Shown here one piece after another: positions 36,879-46,808 of a stretch of 64,000 nt of DNA. Origin of the DNA: an uncultured Dysgonomonas sp. (GTDB lineage: Bacteria > Bacteroidota > Bacteroidia > Bacteroidales > Dysgonomonadaceae); contig USOX01000002.1 of NCBI GenBank assembly GCA_900556485.1, forward strand, positions 62,001 through 126,000. The letters are read 5' to 3'. The position numbers and the translations under genes are program-made. The notes under the pieces are model-generated. The model was given only the letters and a program-made list of their open reading frames with translations. It did no database searches and had not been told where the DNA came from. Every line of letters starts with the position of its first letter. The stretch's first letter is position 1.

Positions 36879-37442
36879 ATGATTAGAATAGCCATCTTTG
36901 CCTCTGGATCAGGGTCTAATGCAGAAAACATTGCCAAACATTTCGAAAACAACAAAGAAGTTGAGATTGCTTTGATTGTATCCAATAAGAAGGATGCATT
37001 TGTACACGAACGGGCAAAAAAACTTCATATTGAGTCTGTTACATTCCCTAAAAGTGACTTTGAAACAACAGAAAATGTTCTTACTTTCTTAAAGGAGAGA
37101 AACATCGATTTTATAGTCCTTGCGGGCTTTCTCTTGAAAGTTCCACAGAATCTTATTGATGCCTATCCTGAAAAGATAATCAATATACATCCTGCTTTAT
37201 TGCCTAAGTTTGGAGGAAAGGGAATGTATGGAGATAATGTACATAAGGCGGTGGTTGAAGCCGGCGAAAAAGAATCTGGGATAACAATACATTATGTCAA
37301 CGAAAATTATGATGAAGGAAATATTATCTTTCAGGCTAAATGTTCTGTTGAAAATAGCGACACTTACGAAGATGTAGCAAAAAAAGTGCATACACTAGAG
37401 TATATGCACTTTCCAATAGTTATAGAAAAATTGTTGAAATAA
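36879..37442 (+). CDS. purN: Phosphoribosylglycinamide formyltransferase
   Basis: A 187-residue GAR transformylase. IAIFASGSGSNAENI at 4-18 binds the phosphoribosyl substrate, IINIHPALLPKFGGKGMYG near 105-123 gives the catalytic Asn and His, and GITIHYVNENYDEGNIIFQ near 132-150 the catalytic Asp region. It transfers formyl from 10-formyl-THF in purine synthesis. It is divergent from acpP and its stop is one base from the convergent 37444 gene. Confidence 0.96.
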   Translation: MIRIAIFASGSGSNAENIAKHFENNKEVEIALIVSNKKDAFVHERAKKLHIESVTFPKSDFETTENVLTFLKERNIDFIVLAGFLLKVPQNLIDAYPEKIINIHPALLPKFGGKGMYGDNVHKAVVEAGEKESGITIHYVNENYDEGNIIFQAKCSVENSDTYEDVAKKVHTLEYMHFPIVIEKLLK

Positions 37443-37443
37443 A

Positions 37444-38634
37444 TTAGTTCTGGCTTTTATGCCGCTTTTTTATTCGCCTCACCGATTTCTTAGGTGTGCT
37501 TTTTGAAGCAGGATCCTCCTGCTTTTTCTCTTCTATTTGTTTTGTATTTGCTTCTTCTACATTATTATATTGTGTCTGTTGTCTAACAACAGGTTCTGAA
37601 CGTTTTTCAGACATACTAGATGTACTGACCGGCATTGGGGCTATATAACCTTCACTTCCTGTATTTGTACTATTTACTGTTCGTTTCAATACTCTAGTAC
37701 CAGATGGAGTTGTTGATAGCTCTTCCTGTTCTTTTTCCGGTTTCTTAGTTTTCACTTCCGGTTTATTTATCTTAGGTGCTTCTGTTACAACTTTATCTAT
37801 TGTTTTACCATCGGCAGTCACAGTTCTTCTCACAACAGGCTGAGCCTTCAAATTAGCTTTAGTTTTTTCCTTTTCTTTTTCTTCCAGATATGTTGCAAGT
37901 TGTTTTGCTTGTTCTTCCCTACTCGGACTTTTAGTTAAAGGATTTACACGATCTTGCATAAAGTCCTCTGTCATATTAACCGGAATCTTTACCCTATGTA
38001 AAGCCTTCTCCGTCACTAAATACCAAACCTCTCCATTAGGGTTACCTGAAGCTGTATCTGCAACCTTCATAGAGCGCTCTATCACTTCGCCAGGACGTAA
38101 TAATGTTGTTACATCATACGGCACCTCAACTCCATTTATATAATAAGTAGGTTGATTTCCAAAACGTGCATAATCCAAAGCCAATTCTTCTACAGGTTTG
38201 CGAGAATAGAGTAAGCTATCAGCCATATTCTCTGCTACTTTACGTTTGGCTTCGCCTTCTTTATTTTTTCTGATCAGGCGAACACTTAATGCATCGTTCC
38301 CTAATTTTGCTCTTTCGGTAAGTTCTATTTCATGAAGTAATCTGGAGGTTTCGATTATTCCGCTCTCCAAAGTTTTAAAATTAGGATCTAATTCTTCAAA
38401 TATAGAGTCGATCACAGGATCTGCTTTTTTAAATAAAAATTCAGAGTCCTTTCCTTTCAATTTATCGCTAAGCGCATTTGATACATACGTTGTATCACCT
38501 GCACTTGTAATATACATGGTCTTTCCAATTTTATCCGCCTCACGCTTGGTTACAGGACGATACAAGTTCTGCCCGAATACAAAAAGAGGCAATAATATAA
38601 ATATGGAAAGCAATATGGATTTACTTGTATTCAT
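37444..38634 (-). CDS. Secreted protein of unknown function, plug-like segment
   Basis: A 396-residue protein with a signal peptide (LLPLFVFGQ). I do not recognise a named family. Residues 165-220 (YYINGVEVPYDVTTLLRPGE then IERSMKVAD, GEVWYLVTEKA) read like the short alpha-beta fold of a TonB-receptor plug, where an INGxEV strand precedes an xIxSxxVLK strand and a GVxxITTK strand. The last 150 residues are Lys/Glu/Thr/Pro-rich, low in hydrophobic residues and end in RRIKKRHKSQN, so they are probably disordered. It stands alone and its role is unknown. Confidence 0.7.
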   Translation of the reverse strand: MNTSKSILLSIFILLPLFVFGQNLYRPVTKREADKIGKTMYITSAGDTTYVSNALSDKLKGKDSEFLFKKADPVIDSIFEELDPNFKTLESGIIETSRLLHEIELTERAKLGNDALSVRLIRKNKEGEAKRKVAENMADSLLYSRKPVEELALDYARFGNQPTYYINGVEVPYDVTTLLRPGEVIERSMKVADTASGNPNGEVWYLVTEKALHRVKIPVNMTEDFMQDRVNPLTKSPSREEQAKQLATYLEEKEKEKTKANLKAQPVVRRTVTADGKTIDKVVTEAPKINKPEVKTKKPEKEQEELSTTPSGTRVLKRTVNSTNTGSEGYIAPMPVSTSSMSEKRSEPVVRQQTQYNNVEEANTKQIEEKKQEDPASKSTPKKSVRRIKKRHKSQN

Positions 38635-39034
38635 TTGTGTTTGTACTTCGTTTTGTATTTATCTTCTAAACAGAGGTCACAGACCTATTAATTACTATCA
38701 TTATAACCACAGCAACAACTAATTATAATCAAAAACAGCGTTGCTTCAGATACCGTCTATTACTTATAAAGTCTTGTATAACTAAGAAATATATAGCAAA
38801 TATACGAGTTTTTTCTTGAATGGTATTTTTAATTACATTATTTAGTATAAAATATGTTTTCCTATTAAATCTTTTAAAGGAGCAAATATATCTGATTACG
38901 ACCAATAATAACAGCTGGTTGTTTAAATTTTAAAATATGGTAATTAAATGTTTTCTTTTACTTTCTTACTATTGAAAGGGTAGTTTTATTTGTTATTTTT
39001 GCATATCAGAAACATCAACTAATAAAAATTAATC
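38635..39034. other. Gene-free 400-base divergent spacer
   Basis: No coding sequence or repeat is apparent. It contains a CAAATATA (38797-38804), that is TATATTTG on the minus strand, a possible -7 box for the gene at 38634, and the fumarase promoter at 38972-39001. The middle is plain AT-rich sequence. Confidence 0.6.
38972..39001 (+). promoter_or_regulatory. Promoter of the fumarase gene
   Basis: TTG at 38972-38974, a 19-base spacer and TATTTTTG at 38994-39001 match the Bacteroidota consensus fully. The ATG at 39035 is 33 bases further. Confidence 0.75.
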
Positions 39035-40675
39035 ATGGCAACACCTCCTTTTAAGTATCAAGAGACTTTCCCTCTTGGTAAAGACACTACAGAGTACTAC
39101 CTATTATCGAAAGATTATGTATCTACAGCAAACTTCGAAGGTCAGGAAATACTAAAAGTTGCTCCTGAAGGGTTAACATTACTTGCTCAGCATGCTTTTC
39201 ATAATGTAGAATTTTTGCTTCGTCCCGAGCATCAGGAACAAGTAGCTAAAATTCTATCCGATCCTGAAGCCAGTGACAATGATAAGTTTGTAGCATTAAC
39301 TTTCCTCCGCAATTCTGAGATTTCGGCTAAAGGAATACTTCCTTTCTGCCAGGATACAGGGACTGCTATAATAATGGGTAAAAAAGGACAAAATGTATGG
39401 ACTGGCGGAAATGATGAAGAAGCCTTATCCAAAGGTGTATACAATACTTTTACGGAAGACAATCTGCGCTACTCGCAAAATGCTCCGTTAGATATGTATA
39501 AGGAGATAAATACAGGGACGAACCTTCCGGCACAAATAGACTTATATGCTATACAAGGCAACGAATATAAATTTCTGTTTGTAGCTAAAGGTGGAGGTTC
39601 TGCAAATAAAACATACCTCTATCAGGAAACTAAAGCATTGCTTACCCCTGAGAAACTGGAACCATTCCTTATCGAAAAAATGAAATCGCTGGGTACTGCC
39701 GCCTGCCCTCCTTATCATATTGCATTTGTAATTGGAGGAACTTCGGCAGAAACAAACCTGAAAACGGTCAAACTAGCTTCTACTAAATATTATGATAATC
39801 TTCCTACTACCGGAAATGAGGGAGGCCAAGCTTTCCGCGATCTGGAAATGGAAGCTAAACTATTGAAAGCTGCACAAGAGCTTGGTCTAGGAGCCCAATT
39901 TGGAGGCAAATTCTTTGCTCACGATATTCGTGTTGTACGCCTTCCTCGTCATGGAGCTTCTTGTCCTGTGGGAATGGGAGTCTCTTGTTCAGCAGATAGA
40001 AATATTAAAGGCAAAATCAATAAAGACGGTATCTGGTTAGAAAAAATGGAAGATAATCCTGCACGATTAATTCCCGAAGAATTACGTAATGCAGGCGAAG
40101 CTGGAGGAATAGCAATAGACCTTAATCGCCCGATGAAAGAAATATTGGCTGAACTGAGCAAATATCCTGTTTCTACACGCTTATCTCTTACCGGAACAAT
40201 CATAGTAGGACGTGATATTGCCCATGCAAAATTGCAGGAAAGAATAGATAAAGGAGAGGACCTTCCTCAATATATCAAAGATCATCCTATCTATTATGCG
40301 GGACCTGCAAAAACGCCAAAAGGATATGCCAGTGGCTCGATGGGACCGACTACTGCCGGACGTATGGACTCGTATGTAGATTCGTTCCAATCGCATGGGG
40401 GCAGCATGGTTATGATAGCTAAAGGTAACCGTAGCCAACAAGTAACTGATGCATGTAAGAAACATGGGGGATTCTATCTGGGAAGTATTGGTGGACCAGC
40501 TGCGATCCTTGCTCAGAATAGTATCAAGAGTCTCGAATGCATAGAATATCCGGAATTAGGCATGGAAGCTATCTGGAAAATAGAAGTTGTTGATTTCCCT
40601 GCATTTATACTTGTGGATGATAAAGGAAATGATTTCTTTAAACAGTTGAAGCCTGTAAATTGTACATCATGCTAA
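39035..40675 (+). CDS. fumA: Class I fumarate hydratase
   Basis: A 546-residue iron-sulphur fumarase of the FumA/FumB type, in which the alpha and beta halves are fused. [18 protein letters not shown] near 107-124 and [16 protein letters not shown] near 308-323 hold cysteines for the oxygen-sensitive [4Fe-4S] cluster. The C-terminal beta-type half starts near 375 and contains [15 protein letters not shown]. It interconverts fumarate and malate; in anaerobic Bacteroidota it mostly works toward fumarate and succinate. Monocistronic, with its own consensus promoter and strong terminator. Confidence 0.95.
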   Translation: MATPPFKYQETFPLGKDTTEYYLLSKDYVSTANFEGQEILKVAPEGLTLLAQHAFHNVEFLLRPEHQEQVAKILSDPEASDNDKFVALTFLRNSEISAKGILPFCQDTGTAIIMGKKGQNVWTGGNDEEALSKGVYNTFTEDNLRYSQNAPLDMYKEINTGTNLPAQIDLYAIQGNEYKFLFVAKGGGSANKTYLYQETKALLTPEKLEPFLIEKMKSLGTAACPPYHIAFVIGGTSAETNLKTVKLASTKYYDNLPTTGNEGGQAFRDLEMEAKLLKAAQELGLGAQFGGKFFAHDIRVVRLPRHGASCPVGMGVSCSADRNIKGKINKDGIWLEKMEDNPARLIPEELRNAGEAGGIAIDLNRPMKEILAELSKYPVSTRLSLTGTIIVGRDIAHAKLQERIDKGEDLPQYIKDHPIYYAGPAKTPKGYASGSMGPTTAGRMDSYVDSFQSHGGSMVMIAKGNRSQQVTDACKKHGGFYLGSIGGPAAILAQNSIKSLECIEYPELGMEAIWKIEVVDFPAFILVDDKGNDFFKQLKPVNCTSC

Positions 40676-40698
40676 ACATCTGATATTATATTATACAA

Positions 40699-40735
40699 TA
40701 AAAAGCTGCTTCTTCACAGAAGCAGCTTTTTTGTT
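40699..40735 (+). terminator. Strong hairpin terminator after fumarase
   Basis: AAAAGCTGCTTCT and AGAAGCAGCTTTT form a 13-pair stem with a four-base TCAC loop, followed by TTTG TTTT. It can also serve the convergent VOC gene. Confidence 0.85.
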
Positions 40736-40760
40736 TTATAAATGGGAGAATGTCTTTTTC

Positions 40761-41129
40761 TTAGTTATCTGAGTACAACCCAATTCGATTACCCTCACTA
40801 TCTGTAAAAACAGAGAAATATCCTCTATCTTCTGCTTCTATTTTTGTTTTAGGGATTACAATCTTCCCTCCATTTGCCTCAATCAAAGAGATTGTTTTTT
40901 CCATATCTTCACAGTTCAAGCTGATGAGTACTCCGCCTTGTGAAGGAAGGAAGTCTTTTGCCCATGATATTGCTCCGGGAGCTTTTCCTTCTTCATTTGG
41001 GAAAAAAGCCATTTTTTCATGCTCGCAATCATACTTAGGCATCGCTATATTTAATATAGTCTCATAAAATTTAACTGCTCTGTTAAAATCGCTTGCCGGA
41101 ATTTCGAAAAACGTAACTAATCTTTTCAT
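40761..41129 (-). CDS. VOC (glyoxalase/bleomycin resistance) family protein
   Basis: A 122-residue single VOC module. FEIPASDFNRAVKFYETILN at 8-27 is the opening beta-alpha unit and YFSVFTDSEGNRIGLYS at 104-120 the closing metal-site strand with a Glu/Gly-N-x-I-G-L pattern. These proteins bind metal and small molecules; the COG3324-like subgroup has no settled substrate. It follows an AraC-type regulator gene by 87 bases in the same direction and has its own TAACTTTG box at 41169-41176, so it may be separately expressed. Confidence 0.85.
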   Translation of the reverse strand: MKRLVTFFEIPASDFNRAVKFYETILNIAMPKYDCEHEKMAFFPNEEGKAPGAISWAKDFLPSQGGVLISLNCEDMEKTISLIEANGGKIVIPKTKIEAEDRGYFSVFTDSEGNRIGLYSDN

Positions 41130-41216
41130 AAAATCTGTTTTAAAATTGATACATTAAATTTGACTTTACAAAGTTACGAATCACCCAAACCCGAATCTTG
41201 TATAAAAAGGACATTG

Positions 41217-42023
41217 TTAAACAATGGTGAAGTAATCGGAGTAAGGATTACAAATGGCAAGAAACTCTTTAGGAGTATACCCGGAAAATAATTTAAATTC
41301 TCTTATTAAATGAGGTTGATCGTAATAACCGGATTCGACTGCCAGTTCGACAATATTAATATGTGGATTGTTTTGTAGAATATATAAAGCTCTCTGGAAG
41401 CGAATTACACGGGAAAATTCCTTTGGTGAGGAGCCAACATACTCCGTAAAAATACGGGTAAACTGTTTATAGCTTAAACAGGCAATATCAGACAAAGATG
41501 TGATATTTATTTGATTCTGTTTATTTATTGCACCGATAACTCCTGATATCCTTTTCAAATTGTAATGGTTATTGAAGCTATAGAGGCGCGAAATAAGAAA
41601 TTGCTCTATCATCCCGATAGCGGACTGATTGTCTTCTGTATTGCATATTTTGTCTTCGAGTTCTGACAGAGAAGGCTCGCCAAGACAATCTACAGCTATA
41701 TCTGTATTATGAAATTCATTCATAGGAATACCGAAAACAGCTCTGGCACCAAAAGGCTGAAAGACAACAACAATCATATTAACCCTGCCTGTAGACTGTA
41801 AATCTGAAAATCCGACTGATTGTCCGCAAATAAACGATTGTGGCTGTAAATCTCCTTTCGAAGATGAAAACATTCGTTGCCCCCGATGAAATACCAGTTG
41901 TGAGAAGCCAGTAGGAATAACTCTTTCTGTAACTACAGAGAGATTATTCACATCCAGTATCCAGTAATGCTTAATATATGAGGCTAATACAGGTGATGGT
42001 TTTATAAATTCGAATGATTCCAT
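41217..42023 (-). CDS. AraC family transcriptional regulator
   Basis: A 268-residue regulator. The N-terminal part (PSPVLASYIKHYWILDV, VIPTGFSQLVFHRG) is the DUF6597-type sensor domain with MIVVVFQPFGARAVFGIP. The C-terminal 100 residues hold two helix-turn-helix units: SLSDIACLSYKQFTRIFTEYVG and NIVELAVESGYYDQPHLIREFK, closing with GYTPKEFLA. It binds DNA as an activator; ligand and targets unknown, the VOC gene next to it being the simplest candidate. TATATTTG on the minus strand at 42043-42050 may be its -7 box. Confidence 0.92.
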   Translation of the reverse strand: MESFEFIKPSPVLASYIKHYWILDVNNLSVVTERVIPTGFSQLVFHRGQRMFSSSKGDLQPQSFICGQSVGFSDLQSTGRVNMIVVVFQPFGARAVFGIPMNEFHNTDIAVDCLGEPSLSELEDKICNTEDNQSAIGMIEQFLISRLYSFNNHYNLKRISGVIGAINKQNQINITSLSDIACLSYKQFTRIFTEYVGSSPKEFSRVIRFQRALYILQNNPHINIVELAVESGYYDQPHLIREFKLFSGYTPKEFLAICNPYSDYFTIV

Positions 42024-42089
42024 TAGGATTTAATAACTTTGCCAAATATACAAAGTACTATTTATTTAGCTTTGTAAAAAAAGGACATT

Positions 42090-43088
42090 CTATTTAAACA
42101 TTTTGTCTAAAAAGTTAACTGCATGCTCCACTGTTTGTCCAAACCATGGTTCGAACAACCAGAATGGATGAGGAGTATCGGGTATGGTATGTACTTCTGT
42201 ATATATATTATATTCCCCCAACTTTTGAGATACCTCATCACGACCATCATGAAAACGAGGGATAGAACTATTTATAAAACAAACAGGAGCAGAATCAGGC
42301 GTTACATGATAAACAGAAGAAGCTGCTTCCCATGTATCACCTTTATCTTCGTAAGTGCCTCCCAACCATTTTACGGATGCAGGAGTTTTTCCTTTTTGCA
42401 AAGCTTCGTCTACTGATTTTAGATTGTCTTCTGTTATAAAAGTGGTTATGCCATCTATATTTATTACAGCATGTACTTTACTTGAAAATTCAGGATATTC
42501 CAACTTTTCTTCATACTCCGGTTGATTATTTGTAGTACCAATCAACGCAGCCAATTGCCCTCCTGCCGAGCAACCGGATATAGCAATATGTGTAGTATCT
42601 ATTCCGTACATATCTGCATTTTTCCTTATCCAGCGTACTACCGTTTTGAGATCATTTACTGCCGCCGGATAAATGGCTTCAGGTGACAACCGGTATTCTA
42701 CAGGGATTGTCACATAGCCTTTTGATGCTATCTCCTGAGCCATAGGCACCTGCAATGATAAGTCTCCTGAACTCCATCCTCCTCCATGAACCATTAGCAA
42801 AACAGGATATTTGTTGTTATCCTTTGGTCGGTATATATTAAGAAGTAGGTTTCGGTTTTTCACGGGGCTTGAATAGACTATACCTTCTATTGCTTTTACA
42901 TTAAAAGGTAAAGAAAATATCCGTTTTTCTATATATGATCTTTTCTTTTGCTCTTTTACAAAAGCACTATGTAATGTAAAAGATGTATCACGAGGAATTC
43001 CATCTATTGTTACGACCTGAGCCGGTAAATAAATTAGACCTAAAAAGAAGAATAGAGTTGTATAGAAAAATCTCATTGAAGTGCTCAT
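42090..43088 (-). CDS. Secreted alpha/beta hydrolase (esterase, BD-FAE-like)
   Basis: A 332-residue hydrolase with a signal peptide; the start may be the second Met (43076, MRFFYTTLFFFLGLIYLPAQ). The oxyanion motif HGGGWSSGD near residue 102, the nucleophile elbow GCSAGGQ near 176, an Asp in HDGRDE and the His in HPFWLF complete an HSL/carboxylesterase-type triad. Similar secreted enzymes of gut Bacteroidota remove acetyl or feruloyl groups from plant polysaccharides. It has a motif upstream that is shared with the CE12 gene of the pectin locus, which hints at shared control. Substrate not provable here. Confidence 0.87.
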   Translation of the reverse strand: MSTSMRFFYTTLFFFLGLIYLPAQVVTIDGIPRDTSFTLHSAFVKEQKKRSYIEKRIFSLPFNVKAIEGIVYSSPVKNRNLLLNIYRPKDNNKYPVLLMVHGGGWSSGDLSLQVPMAQEIASKGYVTIPVEYRLSPEAIYPAAVNDLKTVVRWIRKNADMYGIDTTHIAISGCSAGGQLAALIGTTNNQPEYEEKLEYPEFSSKVHAVINIDGITTFITEDNLKSVDEALQKGKTPASVKWLGGTYEDKGDTWEAASSVYHVTPDSAPVCFINSSIPRFHDGRDEVSQKLGEYNIYTEVHTIPDTPHPFWLFEPWFGQTVEHAVNFLDKMFK

Positions 43089-43176
43089 TATTAAATATAA
43101 AAATACAAAGTTGTTTCTATAACTTTATCTATATAATATTAATATTTAAGAAAATGAGTATACATATTTACGAGTA

Positions 43177-43224
43177 AAAAAGAGAAAAAGTTACAATAAA
43201 AAAGTATACATAAAGTGTCACTTT
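43177..43224 (+). promoter_or_regulatory. Intergenic motif shared with 12276-12330, copy B
   Basis: AAAGAGAAAAAGTTACAATA, then AAAAAGTATACA and GTGTCAC, match the minus strand at 12.3 kb over about 47 bases with one gap. It lies 90-135 bases upstream of the alpha/beta hydrolase start but in the opposite orientation to copy A relative to its gene. A second TTTGTCAC word follows at 43224-43231. Confidence 0.5.
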
Positions 43225-43248
43225 TGTCACTTTTTATTTCGACTTTAT

Positions 43249-44235
43249 TTATTGTTTATTGATAATCAAGTCCATAACCTTTGATGTCCTTGCTCCGGTT
43301 ATTCCTGTAGAAGGACAGGCTCCTATTCCTCTCAACTCATCTACTATTGTTTGAATGAGATCTTGTTGAATATGCTCAGGACGAGGAAAGTCAAACGTTT
43401 TGGCGTCTGTTTCAGTCATTAATCGAATAGGATTGAAAATGAATGTGTTGAATAATATACTCCCTTTTGTGCCTGTTATAAGGATAGTATCTTGTCTTGA
43501 TTTTTCAGAAGCAACAAAGCACCATTGCCCGGTTCCAACAACTCCTGATTTAAATTTCAGGTTGGCAGTAATTGTATCAGATACATCATAGAATCCTCCT
43601 AAATTGGTACTATAACCATTGGCCTCTGTGATCTCTCCTAAGAGATAGTCCAAAATATCTAAAGTATGAGGAGCCAGATCGAAAAAGTAGCCTTCGCCAG
43701 CAATATCTTTCTGTATTCGCCAGGTTTGCTTTGTTTTATCCTTATCTGTTTCGCTAGCTGGACGGAAGTATTTAATATCAACGGTTAATACTTTGCCAAT
43801 AACTTCGTTATCCAACAATTCTTTGACTTTCAGAAAATAGGGTAAAGCTCTGCGATAGTATGCTACAAATAGCTTTTGATGTGATTGCTCTGCAGTCCGA
43901 ACCATTTCTTCACATTCGGGATAATCCATTGCCATTGGCTTCTCCACATATACAGGTTTACCTGCTTTCATTGCCTTAATAGCATATTCCTTGTGAGTGC
44001 TTGGCGGAGTAGCAATATAGATGATATCAACATCCAGATCATCTATAAGTTGGTCTGCATCTGTATAATACCTGGAAACATTGTGACGAAGCGCAAAGTC
44101 CTTCACTTTTGCTTCATCTCGCCGCATTACTGCTACAAGTTCTGAGTGTTCTATTTTATAAAATGCAGGGCCGCTCTTCACCTCACAAACATCACCGCAT
44201 CCTATTATACCCCATCTTACTTTATTCATAAACAT
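43249..44235 (-). CDS. Gfo/Idh/MocA family oxidoreductase
   Basis: A 328-residue NAD(P)-dependent sugar-type dehydrogenase. WGIIGCGDVCEVKSGPAF at 8-25 is the Rossmann motif, YIATPPSTHKEYAIKAMKAG near 73-92 and VEKPMAMDYPECEEMV near 97-112 (with the conserved Lys of EKP) follow, and DLAPHTLDILDYLLG near 183-197 carries the catalytic His/Asp. Such enzymes oxidise or reduce sugars and inositols. It lies four bases after the EFR1-type ferredoxin gene, so both are cotranscribed. Substrate unknown. Confidence 0.92.
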   Translation of the reverse strand: MFMNKVRWGIIGCGDVCEVKSGPAFYKIEHSELVAVMRRDEAKVKDFALRHNVSRYYTDADQLIDDLDVDIIYIATPPSTHKEYAIKAMKAGKPVYVEKPMAMDYPECEEMVRTAEQSHQKLFVAYYRRALPYFLKVKELLDNEVIGKVLTVDIKYFRPASETDKDKTKQTWRIQKDIAGEGYFFDLAPHTLDILDYLLGEITEANGYSTNLGGFYDVSDTITANLKFKSGVVGTGQWCFVASEKSRQDTILITGTKGSILFNTFIFNPIRLMTETDAKTFDFPRPEHIQQDLIQTIVDELRGIGACPSTGITGARTSKVMDLIINKQ

Positions 44236-44239
44236 CTAT

Positions 44240-45016
44240 TTAATCAGGTAGAAATAACTCTGCTTCCTTACGAAAGCTATAAGCTGATTCGAACTTCCTC
44301 CTTACCAGAGTATATAAGAGCCCGCCAAACTTCTTAGCCTTTTTAGGGCATATTGTTATACAACGAGCACACGAAATGCAAAGCTTTTTATCCGTTTTCT
44401 TTGGATTATCCTCATTTATTGCCCCTACCGGACAACGCTTTACACAAGTTCCACAACTATCACAATTTGAGTTTGTTTTAGGAACAAAAGGTACTTTCGT
44501 TGGCTCTCGGTATGGGAAATTGCCTTTTACTTCTAAGTTTTCTGCCGAGCCTGACTTTAGGAAGAGATCATATAACTCATTGCATTTTTCTCCAAACTGC
44601 ATCATAGCTTGCCTATCACCTTCATCAGGTCGTTCTGCCCCTACTTTTGGAAATATAGAATGTTGAGCAATGAAAGCAGCGCCTGCAATAGCTTTAAAAT
44701 CATTCTTCGCGCATATATTCTTCAATTCCAATAGGGCATCATCATAATCCCTATTTCCGTATACACAGACTATCACTGCCGGAGTTTTCGTCCCCTTTAT
44801 CTTTTCTATTATCGCAGCTGCTCCTGCCGGAACTCGTCCGGCATATACAGGGACACCAAAGATAACCAAATCATCGGCATCGAACCATAATGGCTCGGTC
44901 ATAGCTTGTGTAATATCATGCTCTTTTACTAATTGTCCTGTACCTTTTCCTATTATTCTTAATACTTTTCGGGTAGATAAGGCAGGACTGTAATATACAA
45001 GATGTACTTTTTCCAT
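44240..45016 (-). CDS. EFR1-type flavodoxin-ferredoxin protein
   Basis: A 258-residue fusion. Residues 1-150 are a flavodoxin-like domain (VHLVYYSPALSTRKVLRII and VIFGVPVYAGRVPAGA), and residues 180-235 hold two [4Fe-4S] motifs: CDSCGTCVKRCP and CISCARCITICP, each with four cysteines. It is a cytoplasmic electron carrier of the EFR1 family found in anaerobes. The Gfo/Idh gene follows after four bases. Confidence 0.92.
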   Translation of the reverse strand: MEKVHLVYYSPALSTRKVLRIIGKGTGQLVKEHDITQAMTEPLWFDADDLVIFGVPVYAGRVPAGAAAIIEKIKGTKTPAVIVCVYGNRDYDDALLELKNICAKNDFKAIAGAAFIAQHSIFPKVGAERPDEGDRQAMMQFGEKCNELYDLFLKSGSAENLEVKGNFPYREPTKVPFVPKTNSNCDSCGTCVKRCPVGAINEDNPKKTDKKLCISCARCITICPKKAKKFGGLLYTLVRRKFESAYSFRKEAELFLPD

Positions 45017-45111
45017 GTTTAGTTTCTATAGTTGAAATTTAAAGGTACAAAATAAAAAGCCTTCAAGGTAAATCTTAAAGGCTATAATTTATTAAGTTGG
45101 AATTTTCAATA

Positions 45112-46803
45112 CTATTTTATTTCATATAGATATATAGTCCAATGAGAAATATTATCATTATCAAAAACTTTCAGTAGTTCCAGTCGGGTATTTTTCTCTG
45201 TATTAATTGATGTCGATGAGATTATATATTCTCCTCCCATTTCTTTTAACAGGTCATAATTGTAATCCAGATAATCAATAGGAGGTACTTTATTATTTAA
45301 GTGATTAAGATCATACATACTACTCTCTGCTGAAAAAGCATAGCACCAAGAACCCCAAGTATCGAAAAACAAACGGGTTTCATCATTCCGGCTTAATTCT
45401 TTTTCGATAACTTTTCTGAATTTATGCTTATATGCTAATGAATAATTAACAGAGAATCCATCAACTGTATAAAATCCATTATATTGAGCAATTGCCGGAT
45501 GTAACCATATACTAACGACTTTGTAAGAGGAAGCATCTTTTCCTATATATTTCTTTATATCTTCAAATTGGGATTGAGCATAAAATGCCTTATATGTCGG
45601 TTTATCCTGTTCTGTTATATAGGGTTGGGAGTTAATTATAAAGCATAGCTGTATAGTAATAAATATAAGGCATAGGTATCTTCCCCAACTGGTTATTTTA
45701 TCTAAATAATAAAAAGCAATAGCTACTAATAGATACCAACAGAATGGATGAAACCATAAAATGCGAGATAAATCGATAGGTACAATTTGATTTAAGACAT
45801 TTCTAAAAGAGAATAAACGCCATGAATATATACTGGAAAGAATAACAGATAAAACAACAAATGATATTACAGCAAGAAATAATTTATCTATTTTCTTATT
45901 CTTCAACATCAGAAATAAACACAGAATTATAGGAAATAACAAGAACTTATGATAGCTTTTAGAGTGAAACGTATTATAATCGTTATAAAATAATACATAT
46001 ATTGCTTTTTCTAAAAGAATCATACCTGGCTCGCCAGAAAACTGATAGTCAATTCGATGAGAAGTAAAGCCATTATCAATAAAAAATGAATAAAATAATG
46101 GAATATGACTTACAATATACATCAAGCTTAGAAAAATAATTCCTGCAAACAAATGTTTATTAACAGTCTTTTTATTTATAAGATCCCATAACCATATACA
46201 CGAAACGCATATCAATAGAAAAAGACCTACAAGTATTAATGACGAAGAAAAAGCATATATAAGAAGTATCAACCAATTAATAAAACTAATATTGCCTTTT
46301 CTAAGATTTAAGAACCCATAAAAAGCAATCGGAATACCAGAAACGCTGGCAGTAAAAGACCAAAATGGTAATAATGCGAATAATACTGATACCATCAAAA
46401 GTATATATAATGGCGTGTCCTTGGGTAAAATATGCTTTCTCAGTAAAAAATACATTCCGAAAAAACCTATCAGAGCAACAAGATATTTACTAAAGACGTA
46501 ACCCCAGAACATACCAAATAGCTTAAACCAGAGATAACTTATATTGTAAGAATCGCATAACGAAGATAAAGGTACCCCCTCCATCATTTGCTGAATAATA
46601 GTATCAGGCCATAAAAAAGGGCCTCCTTGGTCCAATACCATTTTTACCCATGCAATATTAGAATCCAAGTTATCAAAAATTGGAGTATGAACATCTTCTC
46701 CCCAATATATATATGGCAGAAATACCGCTGTTACAATAAAGAAACCTAGTAGCAGCAAAGAATTTTCATTTTTAATCAGCCCTTTGGGTAGTCTCTCAAA
46801 CAT
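45112..46803 (-). CDS. Multi-pass membrane protein of a surface-sugar operon, DUF6044-like
   Basis: A 563-residue protein with about 11-12 membrane segments over the first 400 residues and a soluble C-terminal domain. The first outside loop has WGEDVHTPIFDNLDSNIAWVK, an acidic DNxDS motif like the one in GT-C glycosyltransferases and YfhO proteins. With the glycosyltransferase 2, aminotransferase and acetyltransferase genes upstream (5-base gap), it probably transfers or moves a lipid-linked sugar at the outer face of the inner membrane. I recall the family as DUF6044 but cannot confirm it. Confidence 0.75.
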   Translation of the reverse strand: MFERLPKGLIKNENSLLLLGFFIVTAVFLPYIYWGEDVHTPIFDNLDSNIAWVKMVLDQGGPFLWPDTIIQQMMEGVPLSSLCDSYNISYLWFKLFGMFWGYVFSKYLVALIGFFGMYFLLRKHILPKDTPLYILLMVSVLFALLPFWSFTASVSGIPIAFYGFLNLRKGNISFINWLILLIYAFSSSLILVGLFLLICVSCIWLWDLINKKTVNKHLFAGIIFLSLMYIVSHIPLFYSFFIDNGFTSHRIDYQFSGEPGMILLEKAIYVLFYNDYNTFHSKSYHKFLLFPIILCLFLMLKNKKIDKLFLAVISFVVLSVILSSIYSWRLFSFRNVLNQIVPIDLSRILWFHPFCWYLLVAIAFYYLDKITSWGRYLCLIFITIQLCFIINSQPYITEQDKPTYKAFYAQSQFEDIKKYIGKDASSYKVVSIWLHPAIAQYNGFYTVDGFSVNYSLAYKHKFRKVIEKELSRNDETRLFFDTWGSWCYAFSAESSMYDLNHLNNKVPPIDYLDYNYDLLKEMGGEYIISSTSINTEKNTRLELLKVFDNDNISHWTIYLYEIK

Positions 46804-46808
46804 TAGAT

